Origin: Granulicella aggregans
GTDB lineage: Bacteria; Acidobacteriota; Terriglobia; Terriglobales; Acidobacteriaceae
Reading direction: 5' to 3'
Assembly: GCF_014203275.1 (NCBI RefSeq)
Contig: NZ_JACHIP010000008.1
Location: 60,785-124,784 of the forward strand
DNA length: 64,000 nucleotides
Shown: positions 1 to 9,033 of the stretch, one piece after another
How positions within the stretch are numbered: position 1 is the stretch's first letter
How the letters are laid out: the number at the start of each line of letters is the position of its first letter
Notes under the pieces: model-generated
What the model was told of the DNA's origin: nothing
The model's input: only the letters and a program-made list of their open reading frames with translations
Databases searched by the model: none
Translations under genes and position numbers: made by a program

Positions 1-1
1 A

Positions 2-253
2 TTTCTGTTAGCGACGGCGGGAGGATCGTTGGAGGTGCATCCAGCGTATACGGTGACGGCAGTGGATACGACGGCGGCCGGGGACGCATTCAATGGGGCG
101 TTTGCGATGGCCCTGGTCTCCGGCAAAACGCCGGTGGAGAGCAGCCGGTTTGCGGCCGCTGCAGCGGCGGTTTCGGTGACACGACGGGGTGCGCAGCCCT
201 CCATGGCGACACTCGAAGAGGTGGATGAGTTTCTGGCTGAGCTTCCTTCGTAA
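2..253 (+). CDS. rbsK: Ribokinase-like PfkB-family sugar kinase, C-terminal fragment
   Basis: The reading frame is open from the window edge to a TAA at 251-253, so only the last 83 or so residues are present. They carry the PfkB C-terminal signature: a DTTAAGDAFNGAF stretch containing the catalytic Asp and the anion-hole Gly-Ala-Gly-Asp segment, followed by the Ala-rich helix and a VTRRGAQPSMAT tail typical of ribokinases. The family phosphorylates ribose or related sugars with ATP in the cytosol. The start and substrate-binding lid are outside the window, so specificity for ribose is only a family-level guess. Confidence 0.8.
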   Translation, partial: FLLATAGGSLEVHPAYTVTAVDTTAAGDAFNGAFAMALVSGKTPVESSRFAAAAAAVSVTRRGAQPSMATLEEVDEFLAELPS

Positions 254-315
254 AGCGGTATGTGCGCGGATGGTGCAACTGTTGAACAAATGCAGGATAT
301 CCACATTCTGTAGTG

Positions 316-343
316 TTGCTATTTCATTAAAACGCTATATAGT
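316..343 (+). promoter_or_regulatory. Candidate sigma70-type promoter for the nrdAB leader
   Basis: TTGCTA at 316-321 and TATAGT at 338-343 are separated by 16 bp, in a locally AT-rich patch just upstream of the cobalamin riboswitch. Transcription would begin near 350 and include the whole riboswitch. Assignment is by motif only. Confidence 0.35.
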
Positions 344-355
344 CGATTTATTCCA

Positions 356-518
356 CGGTCTCTCAACAGCGATGTTGAGGGTGAAAAGGGAATCCGGTGG
401 GAATCCGGAACTGCCCCGCAGCGGTAAGCAGGTACGAACGTCGATGATGACACTGGGTTGAAAGACCTGGGAAGTCCGGCAAGTAGGGTTGAACCTGCAG
501 AGTCCGAAGACCTGCCTT
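356..518 (+). promoter_or_regulatory. Cobalamin (B12) riboswitch upstream of nrdAB
   Basis: The conserved cobalamin-aptamer blocks appear in order: GAGGGTGAAAAGGGAA (377-392), a GGTGGGAATCCGGAACTG stretch, CCCCGCAGCGGTAA, a B12-box-like GACACTGGGTTGAAAGACC run with GGGAAGTCCGG (about 448-480), and the closing AGTCCGAAGACCTGCC (501-516). This is the usual order and spacing of adenosylcobalamin-type aptamers. The leader continues about 135 nt to nrdA, whose Shine-Dalgarno lies inside the palindrome GGAGATCTCC (642-651), which could help mask it. By analogy with B12-controlled ribonucleotide reductase operons of actinomycetes, cobalamin is expected to switch nrdAB off. The mechanism is not visible. 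Confidence 0.9.
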
Positions 519-653
519 GGAATCATTTGCTAACGCCTCCGAGGGGAGACGAGGTGGCAGAGTTTTGGATATGAGAGTGTTCGCGACGCAGCGAGCCTCT
601 TGGGTGCGGACTCTGTTTCTTCGCGACACTTCGCGGGCCAAGGAGATCTCCCC

Positions 654-3494
654 ATGGCTGCATCCGTTCTTCCGGGCATCGAGTCCACGACAAATCACAT
701 TCCTTCTTCAACGCTTCATACGGGCGTGGACTTCAAGGTGATCCGCCGCAGCGGCGGGCTTTCGGCGTTCGATGCGAGCAAGATCTCGGTCGCGATCACC
801 AAGGCTTTCATCGCTGTGGAAGGGACGGGGGCGACCTCGTCGCGCCGGATTCACGACCTGGTGGAAGAGATGACGGGGCAGATCGTCGAAGCTCTGAGCG
901 GACGGACGGACCAGTCGCGGGCGCTGCACATTGAGGACATCCAGGACCAGGTAGAGCTGGCGCTGATGCGCTCCGGCGAACACAAGGTGGCACGGGCGTA
1001 CGTGCTCTATCGCGCGGAACGAGCGCAGCTGCGCAAGACGGCTGCGATTGCCGCGCCGTCGGCCCCCGGCATCACGGTGCGTCACGCCGATGGGACGACA
1101 TCGCCGCTCGATGAGACCCGGCTGCGGCGTGAGGTACAGATGGCCTGCGCGGGACTCGATGGCGTCTCCGCCGAAGCGGTGATGGCTGAAGTTCGACGCA
1201 ATCTTTACGACGGTGTACTCGAGCACGAGGTAGGGCTGGCGCAGACGCTGGCGGCGCGGACGCTGATCGAGCAGGAGCCGAACTATGCGTTTGTAAGCGC
1301 GCGGCTGCTGATCAATATCCTGCGAGAAGAGGCGCTGGCGTTCATGCTTCCGGGCGAAGTACGGAGGATGCGTGAGTCCGTCGCGATCGACTACAAGACG
1401 TACTTCCCGGCGTACTTAAATAAGGCGATTGAGCTGGAGTTGGTCGATAAGGAGCTGCGCACGTTCGATCTCGAGAAGATTACGGCGGCGCTACTGCCGG
1501 AGCGCGATGGCAACTTCCAGTTGCTTGGGCTGCAGACGCTGTATGACCGCTACTTCCTGCATCACGATGGCATTCGGTTCGAGCTGCCGCAAGCGTTCTT
1601 CATGCGCGTGGCGATGGGACTTGCCGTTCGCGAGATCGATCGCGAGGCGCGGGCGATTGAGTTCTACGACCTGATCTCGAAGTTCGACTTTATGTGCTCG
1701 ACCCCGACGCTGTTCAACGCGGGAACGTTGCGGCCGCAGCTTTCGTCGTGCTTCCTGACGACGATCGATGATGATCTCGCGGGAATCTTCAAGGCGATCA
1801 AAGACAATGCTCTACTGTCGAAGTATGCCGGTGGTCTGGGCAATGACTGGAGCGGCGTCCGTGGGCTTGGATCGCACATCAAGGGGACCAATGGGCAATC
1901 GCAGGGAGTCGTTCCGTTCCTGAAGGTGGCGAACGATACGGCGATTGCGGTGAACCAGGGCGGTAAGCGCAAGGGTGCGGTCTGCGGGTACCTCGAGACG
2001 TGGCACATCGATGTCGAGGAGTTTCTCGACCTGCGTAAAAACACCGGCGACGATCGCCGCAGGACGCACGACATGAATACGGCGAACTGGGTGCCGGACC
2101 TGTTCATGAAGCGCGTGGAACTGGACGGAAGCTGGACGCTGTTTTCGCCGGACGAGGTTCCTGATCTGCATGACCTGTACGGGCGCGCGTTCGCGGACAA
2201 GTACGTGGAGTATGAGGCGAAGGCGGCGCGAGGCGAGATGCGGGTGAGCCGCACGGTGCGCGCGGTAGAGCTGTGGCGTCGGATGCTGACCATGATCTTC
2301 GAGACGGGACATCCGTGGATCACGTTCAAGGACCCGTGCAATCTGCGCTCGCCGCAGCAGCACGCGGGCGTCGTGCACTCGTCGAACCTTTGCACGGAGA
2401 TCACGCTGAACACGTCATCGCGCGAGATTGCGGTCTGCAATCTCGGCTCCGTGAATCTGGCGAACCACATGACCGACACCGGGCTCGACCACGCGCACGT
2501 TGCGCGGACAGTCAAGACAGCGATGCGGATGCTCGACAACGTGATCGACATCAACTTCTACACCGTGCCTGAGGCTAGGGCTTCGAACCTGCGGCATCGG
2601 CCGGTCGGTCTCGGCGTGATGGGCCATCAGGACGCTTTATACAAGCTGCGGATTCCGTTTGCTTCGGATGCGGCGGTGCGGTTCGCGGATGAGTCGATGG
2701 AGCGCGTGAGCTATGAGGCGATCTCGGCTTCGGTCGACCTTGCGGAAGAGCGCGGGAAGTACCCTAGCTTTGAGGGATCGCTGTGGAGCAAGGGGATTCT
2801 GCCCATTGATTCGATTTCGATTCTCGAGGACAACCGCGAGTTGCCGGTGCGCGTAGATCGTAGCTCGACGCTCGATTGGGATGGTTTGCGCGAGCGCGTG
2901 AAGACGAGCGGGATGCGGAACTCGAACACGTTAGCGATTGCGCCGACGGCGACGATCTCGAACATCTGCGGCGTGACACAGTCGATTGAGCCGACGTACC
3001 AGAACCTCTTTGTGAAGTCGAATATGAGCGGTGACTTCACGGTCGTGAATGCGTCGCTGGTGAACGACTTGAAGCGGCTCGACCTTTGGGACGAGGTGAT
3101 GATCTCCGACCTGAAGTATTTCGACGGCAGCGTCGGAACGATCGATCGTGTGCCCGAGGAGATGAAGCGGCTGTATGCGACCTCGTTTGAGGTGGACGCG
3201 ACCTGGCTGATTCAGGCGGCGGCTTGCAGGCAGAAGTGGATCGACCAGGCGCAGTCCTTGAACCTGTATATCGACCAACCGAGCGGGAAGAAGCTCGACG
3301 GGCTTTATCGCGAGGCGTGGCACGCGGGGTTGAAGACGACCTATTATCTGCGGTCTCGCTCGGCTACGCATGTGGAGAAATCGACGATGAATCGGACGGA
3401 TGGGAAGTTGAACGCGGTGGCGGTTGCGACTCCGCTACCGGCGAAGGGTGCGGTTTGCGATATGAGCGATCCGGGCTGCGAGGCTTGCCAGTAG
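654..3494 (+). CDS. nrdA: Ribonucleoside-diphosphate reductase, catalytic alpha subunit
   Basis: Large R1 subunit of a class I ribonucleotide reductase, which makes deoxyribonucleotides from NDPs. I chose the ATG at 654 (946 aa) because AAGGAG sits 8 nt upstream; a TTG at 600 in the same frame has no such site. Residues about 25-125 form an ATP-cone for allosteric control, and 140-225 look like a second, weaker cone. Active-site cysteines are visible: C366 in SSCFLTT, the thiyl-radical C580 in NLCTEI, and C595 as partner of C366. The C-terminal tail carries C935, C942 and C945 for re-reduction by thioredoxin. It is followed by nrdB after 159 bp that hold a dispersed repeat, and is preceded by a cobalamin riboswitch. 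The small subunit next door indicates the class Ic subtype. Confidence 0.96.
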   Translation: MAASVLPGIESTTNHIPSSTLHTGVDFKVIRRSGGLSAFDASKISVAITKAFIAVEGTGATSSRRIHDLVEEMTGQIVEALSGRTDQSRALHIEDIQDQVELALMRSGEHKVARAYVLYRAERAQLRKTAAIAAPSAPGITVRHADGTTSPLDETRLRREVQMACAGLDGVSAEAVMAEVRRNLYDGVLEHEVGLAQTLAARTLIEQEPNYAFVSARLLINILREEALAFMLPGEVRRMRESVAIDYKTYFPAYLNKAIELELVDKELRTFDLEKITAALLPERDGNFQLLGLQTLYDRYFLHHDGIRFELPQAFFMRVAMGLAVREIDREARAIEFYDLISKFDFMCSTPTLFNAGTLRPQLSSCFLTTIDDDLAGIFKAIKDNALLSKYAGGLGNDWSGVRGLGSHIKGTNGQSQGVVPFLKVANDTAIAVNQGGKRKGAVCGYLETWHIDVEEFLDLRKNTGDDRRRTHDMNTANWVPDLFMKRVELDGSWTLFSPDEVPDLHDLYGRAFADKYVEYEAKAARGEMRVSRTVRAVELWRRMLTMIFETGHPWITFKDPCNLRSPQQHAGVVHSSNLCTEITLNTSSREIAVCNLGSVNLANHMTDTGLDHAHVARTVKTAMRMLDNVIDINFYTVPEARASNLRHRPVGLGVMGHQDALYKLRIPFASDAAVRFADESMERVSYEAISASVDLAEERGKYPSFEGSLWSKGILPIDSISILEDNRELPVRVDRSSTLDWDGLRERVKTSGMRNSNTLAIAPTATISNICGVTQSIEPTYQNLFVKSNMSGDFTVVNASLVNDLKRLDLWDEVMISDLKYFDGSVGTIDRVPEEMKRLYATSFEVDATWLIQAAACRQKWIDQAQSLNLYIDQPSGKKLDGLYREAWHAGLKTTYYLRSRSATHVEKSTMNRTDGKLNAVAVATPLPAKGAVCDMSDPGCEACQ

Positions 3495-3522
3495 GTTTTG
3501 TGGCTGAGCTTTGCCGCTTGTG

Positions 3523-3624
3523 GTCGAAAGATCCGAGCGGTTTGGGTGATGTGAGCGCAGTCGGGGTCCTTCGACTGCGGCCCTTGCGGTGAAGCCGCAA
3601 GGGCCTTCGCTCAGGATGACGGAT
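3523..3624. repeat. Dispersed repeat, family A (GTCCTTCG...CTCAGGATGACGG), between nrdA and nrdB
   Basis: The unit has a 5' part (GGTTTGGGTGATGTGAGCG) and a core GGTCCTTCG...CTTCGCTCAGGATGACGG. An internal hairpin of GCGGCCCTTGCGG/CCGCAAGGGCC is inserted in the core here. Related copies lie near 6640, 9034, 19808, 27985, 30748, 32754, 37822 and 40406. Confidence 0.75.
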
Positions 3625-3653
3625 TTTGACGATTGGGAAAAAGGGGGAGTGCT

Positions 3654-4790
3654 ATGGGATTGGATTGGGCGGAAGTTGAAGTAGAAGAAAAGGTTCAGCC
3701 GGTAGCGGTGCCGGTTGCGACTGCTGCTCCTGTGGTTGAGAGCGTTCTGGCGGTTGAGCCCGTGGTATCGGGCTCTCGGGTGCGGGTCGATCAGAAGGCG
3801 ATGATCAATTGCCGCGCAGACGTGAACCAGTTGCTGCCGCTGAAGTACCGGTGGGCGTGGGAGAAGTATCTTTCCGGCTGCAACAATCACTGGATGCCTA
3901 CTGAGGTCTCCATGCAGGCGGACATTGCGGTATGGAAGAGCCCGAATGGGCTGACCGAAGACGAGCGCCGCGCGATCAAGCGCAACCTCGGCTTCTTCGC
4001 GGCGTCGGAGTCGTTGGTGGCGAACAACATCGTGCTGGCGATCTATCGGCATCTGACGAACCCGGAGTGCCGCCAGTACCTGCTGCGGCAGGCGTTCGAA
4101 GAGGCGGTGCATACGCATACGTTCCAATACATCGTGGAGAGCCTTGGCCTGAATGAGGGCGAGCTCTTCAATATGTATCGCGAGGTGCCTTCGATCACCC
4201 GCAAGGCGGAGTGGGCGATCAAGTACACCCAGGCGCTTTCGGATCCGTTGTTTGAGACAGGTACGATCGAGAATGATCGTGCGTTTCTGCGGGATCTGAT
4301 CGCGTTCTACGTCGTCTTTGAAGGCATGTGGTTTTATACCGGATTCGCGCAAATTCTGTCGCTTGGGCGGCGGAACAAGATGGTTGGTATCGCGGAGCAG
4401 TACCAGTACATCCTGCGCGATGAGAGCATCCACCTGAACTTCGGGATCGACGTGATCAACCAGATCAAGGCAGAGAACCCGGCGCTTTGGAGTGAGGAGT
4501 TCCAGGAAGAGGTTCGCGGGATGCTGCGCTCTGGCGCGGAGCTTGAGGCGGCTTATGGACGCGATACGATGCCGAACGGGTTCCTAGGGCTGAGTGCGGG
4601 GCTTTGCGAGCAGTACATGCACTTCATCGCGAACCGTCGCTGCGCACAGATCGGGCTGGGACCGGTGTTCGCGGAGGTGGAGAATCCCTTTCCGTGGATG
4701 AGTGAGGCGATCGATCTGAAGAAGGAGAAGAACTTCTTCGAGACGCGGGTGATTGAGTATCAGACGGGTGGGTCGTTGGGGTGGGAGTAA
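3654..4790 (+). CDS. nrdB: Class Ic ribonucleotide reductase beta subunit (R2c, Phe at the radical-Tyr position)
   Basis: Small subunit that houses the metal cofactor generating the radical for NrdA. The ATG at 3654 follows GGGGGAG; the product is 378 aa. Ligand motifs are clear: E119 in FFAASES, E150 and H153 in FEEAVHTH, a later Glu in FEGMWFYTG, and the DESIHLNFG motif. In E. coli R2 the radical Tyr lies four residues after the ETIH histidine. Here that position is F157 (TTC at 4122-4124). The first ligand is Glu rather than Asp, and the C-terminus ends NFFETRV..YQTGG. These three features match Chlamydia-type class Ic R2, known to use a Mn(IV)/Fe(III) cofactor instead of a tyrosyl radical. 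The subclass is read from sequence; the metal content is inferred. Confidence 0.95.
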   Translation: MGLDWAEVEVEEKVQPVAVPVATAAPVVESVLAVEPVVSGSRVRVDQKAMINCRADVNQLLPLKYRWAWEKYLSGCNNHWMPTEVSMQADIAVWKSPNGLTEDERRAIKRNLGFFAASESLVANNIVLAIYRHLTNPECRQYLLRQAFEEAVHTHTFQYIVESLGLNEGELFNMYREVPSITRKAEWAIKYTQALSDPLFETGTIENDRAFLRDLIAFYVVFEGMWFYTGFAQILSLGRRNKMVGIAEQYQYILRDESIHLNFGIDVINQIKAENPALWSEEFQEEVRGMLRSGAELEAAYGRDTMPNGFLGLSAGLCEQYMHFIANRRCAQIGLGPVFAEVENPFPWMSEAIDLKKEKNFFETRVIEYQTGGSLGWE

Positions 4791-4806
4791 CCGCCCCCCC
4801 TTCTAC

Positions 4807-6582
4807 TTAGGCTGGATGGCCGGTGTAGTTGATGTCGAGGCGGTAGCCTGCGCCGTCTGCTGGGATGTTGAAGCCTTCCACGGTCACCGTATGCCATCCC
4901 GTTTGCGTGGCTTTGCCGAGGGCCTTCGGTGGGGCGATGGTTGAGGCCGTGCCGATGCGTAGTTGGGCGATGAGGACGTCGTCTTTGTCGGTGACGGTGG
5001 CATTGATAGCCCAGCCTTTTGGCAGAGCGTCGTGAGCACCATGCAGCGATAAAGCGATCGAGATGTGGCTGCCCTTGGCGCAACAGACTCGCTGCGGAAG
5101 GATGTGGGTACCGTTCATCGCTGGGCGGACATCGAGGTCGAAGATGCCGAAGTAGCTCTGGGTGGTGGATCGGGAGCGGTTGCTGAAGGCTTCGTTGACG
5201 CCGCCGGGCGCGAAACAGAGGTAGGACTGGCCGCTGGCGAAGGCGTTTGAGGGAATCGTGAAGGTGGCGTTGCCGTTGTTGTCGGTGGTGATGTCGCCGT
5301 GATGGCCGGTGTAGTCGTGAAGCTGGCGGTTGGGGCCGAAGGGCGTGGCGCAGGTGATGGTGCGCGGGGAGAGGGTGTTGAAGTTGAGGGCGGTCAGAAG
5401 GCCTCCGCTGTTGCCGGCGGCACCGCCGTTGCCGTCGCGCGAGGCGACGTGGACGTCGCGGTCGAGCCAGAGGACTTGATAGGCACCGAAGGCGAAGGTG
5501 CGGGAGATCCAGGTGAGGTTGTCGATGAGGGTATGGAGGCCGTAGGCGCCGGGCCAGACGGAGGCGGGGAAGTAGTCCTTGCCGTAGACGAGGGCGAGGC
5601 GGAGGGGGAGCGAGAGTAGATAGGCGTAAGCCAGGCCCTTGTTGAAGACGACCTGTTGGCCGGGGCTGGTATCGGTGTCGGGGTTGTCGACAAAGCCGAC
5701 AGAGAGGCCTGAGTTCCATTCGAAGTAGCCTGCGCCACCCTGCTCAAGCTGGGTGGCGTCGAAGTTGTCACAGGCGGCCTGGATGCGGAAGTGGAGAGGG
5801 AAGTCCTGGACAGCGGAGCGGCCATTCATGGGCTGCTGAGTGGCCCAGGTGTTGAGGTTGGCGGGGTTGCCATCGAAGTATTCGCTGTAGAACGGGGTGG
5901 CGGGAAGGGCGTCCATGATGCGACGGACGGACTGGGCGTGGGTGCCCTTGGTGTCGTCGAAGCGAAAGCCGACGGCCCCGGTGCGGGCGTGGACCCAAGT
6001 GAGGTAATTCTTTGCGTCGTCTTCGGTGACTCCGGCGGGGATGGCGTTCTGATAGGAGAGTTCGCGGCCAAAGGGCTCGTCGTCGGGGCGATCGGGGACA
6101 TCGTCTTCGGGGCGGAAGGGAGGGATGGGGTCGTTGCCGCCGAGGCCGCCGCGGAACCATCCGGGCGCAGTCTGGCCGCGAGCGACCTTATTGCCATCTT
6201 TGCCGGAGTACTTGAAGATGCCGGGGCCGCCGTTTTCGCCGCTCATCTGGTGGAGGACGAGGTCGCCGTAGGTCTGGCAGCCGTGGGCGTTGAGTGCGGC
6301 GATGGCAGCCATCAGGCTCTCGAGTGAGCCGTAGCGCGTTCCGTTAAGGTTGCGGCGTTCGAAGAGACCGTAGCCGTCAGACCCGGGCGACGCGCCGCCT
6401 TCCGCGAGGGACCAGGGCGGCAGTTGAACGATGTCAAAGCTGGAGGCAATGGCGGTTGCTTCGGAGTGGAGGAAGTCCCAGAGGAAGGGCTTGCCGGGAT
6501 CGGTGTTGGGGGCGGGGACGGTAATACGCTGTCCAGCGGCGGGGCCTGGGAAGCGGGCCCAGGCTATGAGGCCTATTGCCAT
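4807..6582 (-). CDS. GH13-like alpha-amylase family protein
   Basis: 591 aa from the ATG at 6582, which has GGAG 9 nt upstream; in-frame extension to 6792 is repeat-derived and rejected. It opens MAIGLIAWARFPGP with no obvious signal peptide. GH13 regions are recognisable: GFRFDDTKG with the presumed nucleophile D209, FYSEYFDG with the acid/base E234, and FVDNPDTD with D302. The usual FVDNHD histidine is Pro301. The C-terminal part resembles a beta-sandwich with Cys-rich CCAKGSH. It probably acts on alpha-glucans such as starch or glycogen. The minus-strand neighbour 6792-8744 would be transcribed first, 209 bp upstream, with a dispersed repeat in the gap, so an operon is uncertain. Confidence 0.85.
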   Translation of the reverse strand: MAIGLIAWARFPGPAAGQRITVPAPNTDPGKPFLWDFLHSEATAIASSFDIVQLPPWSLAEGGASPGSDGYGLFERRNLNGTRYGSLESLMAAIAALNAHGCQTYGDLVLHQMSGENGGPGIFKYSGKDGNKVARGQTAPGWFRGGLGGNDPIPPFRPEDDVPDRPDDEPFGRELSYQNAIPAGVTEDDAKNYLTWVHARTGAVGFRFDDTKGTHAQSVRRIMDALPATPFYSEYFDGNPANLNTWATQQPMNGRSAVQDFPLHFRIQAACDNFDATQLEQGGAGYFEWNSGLSVGFVDNPDTDTSPGQQVVFNKGLAYAYLLSLPLRLALVYGKDYFPASVWPGAYGLHTLIDNLTWISRTFAFGAYQVLWLDRDVHVASRDGNGGAAGNSGGLLTALNFNTLSPRTITCATPFGPNRQLHDYTGHHGDITTDNNGNATFTIPSNAFASGQSYLCFAPGGVNEAFSNRSRSTTQSYFGIFDLDVRPAMNGTHILPQRVCCAKGSHISIALSLHGAHDALPKGWAINATVTDKDDVLIAQLRIGTASTIAPPKALGKATQTGWHTVTVEGFNIPADGAGYRLDINYTGHPA

Positions 6583-6639
6583 GGGAAGGCTCCGGCTTTT
6601 TCTGGCTGAGTTGGGCCGGGTTGAGGGCTGGACTCCTGG

Positions 6640-6731
6640 GCCAAAAGGTCCAAGCGGTATGCGCGGTCTCGGGGTCCTTCGACTTCGGTTGGCACGGTAA
6701 AGCCGAGCCAACCTTCGCTCAGGATGACGGA
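6640..6731. repeat. Dispersed repeat, family A
   Basis: AAAAGGTCCAAGCGG...GGGGTCCTTCGACTTCGG...CTTCGCTCAGGATGACGG, the same order of blocks as at 3523-3624. The core hairpin is a different pair of arms (GGTTGGC/GCCAACC), so the loop sequence diverges while the ends are conserved. Confidence 0.75.
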
Positions 6732-6791
6732 TATTCGTAGAGCATCGATGATCATCACAGCAGACCTTTACACATTTCAGAGGCAGACTCA

Positions 6792-8744
6792 TTACGGGAT
6801 GGCGTAGACATCGACGCCTCCGTTGTAGTTGGGGAGATAGACCTGGCCGTCCCAGACGATGGGCGGCATGAACTTGTTGAAGACGTAGGGGACGCCGAAG
6901 CGCTGCGAGTCCCAGAGGACTTTGAGTGTCTTATTGCCGTTGGCGGTGTTGGTGATAAAGTTTTCGGCGTCGTAGGCGAGGAGGCGCCCGTTGGTGATGC
7001 GGGCGTTGCCGTCGCCGTAGGGGATGCTGCACCAGACGATGGCGGTGCCGAGGGTGTTGTTGTTGCTGGAGAGAGAGCAGAAGCCGCCGGGCATGCCCCC
7101 GGGAGAGTTGAAGCTTTCGATGGAGGCGATCTCATTGCCCTGGGCGAGGTATTTCAGGGAACCCGTGGCGGACATCTGCCAGGCGTGGAGCTGGGAGTTT
7201 TCGCCCCAGACGAAGAGCGTCATGCCACGGGTGGGACTCTGGTATTGGACGGGCGTCATGTGGAGGTGGCGGGTCTTGCCCCAGGGCATGAAGTTGAGGG
7301 TGGTGGTGTCCTGGGGACAGGGATCGACCGGGCCAGGTGAGGAGGTGAGCCAGACGGGTGGTGCGGCGAGTTTCGCGCAGTTGGTTTTGGCATTGGCGAA
7401 GTCAGCGGGCATGGTGTTGCCGAGGTTCGAGGTGTTGAGGACGTAGCCGATGCCATCTTTGCCGGAGCAGAGTAAGAGGCCGGTCTTCTGAAGTGGGCGC
7501 TTGGCGGATTTGGCGATGAGGGTGCAGCCGGCAGAGCCGAGGTCTTCATCGTTCCAGGCACCGTTGTTGCGGTCGGCGGGGAAGACGAGAGGGACAGCCG
7601 CGCCGGTGTTCTGGTCGAAGGTGGTGACGACCTTCGCGCCGGCGAGCGAGACGGACATGCCTCCGCCGACCGGCATGGCGGCCATCTCTTCCGACGGAGC
7701 GCTCTCGCCGGCGAGCTTGGCGGTGACGGGTGGGGCGGGGCCGGACTGGGTGGGATCCCTGCCGACACGGCCGGCGTCGGAGTAGGGGCTCCAGTGGCTA
7801 ACGATGGCGAGGGAACCTTTGGTGCTGCCGGTGGTGGGAGGCGTGTACTGGGCCTTGAAGATGGTCTCGCCGAAGTCGTTGACGCCGTTGAACGAGCCGT
7901 TTCCGGTAACGCCGTAGAGGAAGCCATCAGAGTCTGCGGCAACGCCCTGGCCGCCCATCCAGATGCCTGCGCCGATGCCTTCGGACATGGGTAGGAAGGC
8001 GGTGATGGTGTTCGACGCGACATCGAAGGCGATGATGGCACCGGCGGCGTTGCGGCCTGTTTCCTGGACCGTTCCGTAGGCGAAGAAGACGGTCTTGCGG
8101 CTGTTGATGTTGGTCAGCACCAGCGAGCTGCGCTGTTTGCGCATTGTGGCGGAGTAGGTCTGAGTGCCGTTGGTGAGGCCGGCGAGCGAGACCGGAGGCT
8201 TGGTCTGGTTGCCGGTAGCGACATCGAGGGTGTAGATGAAGTGGACGCCATTCGCCGGCGTACCGTCCGGCGAGATCCAGGCGACGAGGTAGACGAGCTT
8301 GGTGTCGGGGTCGATGACGCCGGTGGAGAGGACGCCCCACTTGTCGTTGATGAGGTGGAAGTCGATGGCTGCGCCGCCGTCGACGGGGCGGCCTAGCGCG
8401 GGTGTCTGCCAGATGGCCGCGCCGGTGTGGGCGTCGACGCCACGGACGACGTTGGCCATGGAGGGCAGGACCATGATGTCGTGAGTAGTGCCGTCGGGAA
8501 GTTTCACGCCGGGCAGGATGAGGGGCTGACATTCGGTGCCGCGCGCATCGCCGACGACGGGGATGGTGGTCGTGCGGACGAGGCCTTTGGTGAGCAGGAC
8601 GTTTGGCGTGAGGATGGTCTCGTGGGTGTTGGCACCGGCGCGGTCGTTGGTGAAGGCTCGGGTGGTGACGGCGGGGAGTGTCTGCGCGAGTGCCGGAAGC
8701 GTGAACAGAAGTGCGGCGGCAGCGAGACGGGGGAGAACGATCAC
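6792..8744 (-). CDS. Secreted PQQ-type beta-propeller protein of unknown function
   Basis: 650 aa with a clear Sec signal peptide (MIVLPRLAAAALLFTLPALAQ). The mature part consists of blade-like repeats such as VVRGVDAHTGAAIWQTPALGRPV, IIAFDVASNTI and LYGVTGNGSF, the pattern of PQQ-dehydrogenase-like propellers. I see no PQQ-ligand Cys-Cys pair or haem motif, so an enzymatic role is not supported. It ends VDVYAIP. Such proteins are common in acidobacteria and are usually annotated as outer-membrane biogenesis BamB-like or hypothetical. It is the first gene of a possible two-gene unit with the amylase-family gene. A LacI-type palindrome at 8858 lies upstream. Confidence 0.75.
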   Translation of the reverse strand: MIVLPRLAAAALLFTLPALAQTLPAVTTRAFTNDRAGANTHETILTPNVLLTKGLVRTTTIPVVGDARGTECQPLILPGVKLPDGTTHDIMVLPSMANVVRGVDAHTGAAIWQTPALGRPVDGGAAIDFHLINDKWGVLSTGVIDPDTKLVYLVAWISPDGTPANGVHFIYTLDVATGNQTKPPVSLAGLTNGTQTYSATMRKQRSSLVLTNINSRKTVFFAYGTVQETGRNAAGAIIAFDVASNTITAFLPMSEGIGAGIWMGGQGVAADSDGFLYGVTGNGSFNGVNDFGETIFKAQYTPPTTGSTKGSLAIVSHWSPYSDAGRVGRDPTQSGPAPPVTAKLAGESAPSEEMAAMPVGGGMSVSLAGAKVVTTFDQNTGAAVPLVFPADRNNGAWNDEDLGSAGCTLIAKSAKRPLQKTGLLLCSGKDGIGYVLNTSNLGNTMPADFANAKTNCAKLAAPPVWLTSSPGPVDPCPQDTTTLNFMPWGKTRHLHMTPVQYQSPTRGMTLFVWGENSQLHAWQMSATGSLKYLAQGNEIASIESFNSPGGMPGGFCSLSSNNNTLGTAIVWCSIPYGDGNARITNGRLLAYDAENFITNTANGNKTLKVLWDSQRFGVPYVFNKFMPPIVWDGQVYLPNYNGGVDVYAIP

Positions 8745-8857
8745 GGAGCACCTCTTGGAAGTGGTGTGGTATCGGGCCCTGGTCGTGCTGATCTTGCTAA
8801 GGTGCAGTCACGGTCGACTGAGTTACGACCTGGGAGAGCCAGACCAACTGGAGGGTC

Positions 8858-8873
8858 TGGAAAGCGCTTCCCA
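8858..8873. promoter_or_regulatory. Candidate LacI-family operator
   Basis: TGGAAAGCGCTTCCCA is a near-perfect palindrome centred on GC, of the GAAAGCGCTTTC type bound by LacI/GalR regulators. It lies 114 bp upstream of the minus-strand gene starting at 8744, so it may control that gene and the amylase-family gene beyond it. Motif match only. Confidence 0.35.
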
Positions 8874-9033
8874 TGGTGTACGGCTGAGAGGGAACGTTTC
8901 AATTCGGGAGCTTGGGGACGGCGAAACGCGCTGTTCGGTGTCGGGGACAGGATAGCTGGATTGAGTGTGGGGTCAAGAGAAATCTGGTGGCAGGTTGCGC
9001 TCGGCTCGGGGAGTGGTGGCGCGGAGGAAAAGC

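Noticed and set aside
3435..4433. 332-codon minus-strand reading frame
   Set aside because: It is antisense to nrdB, Arg/His-rich and without any recognisable domain; a GC-rich shadow.
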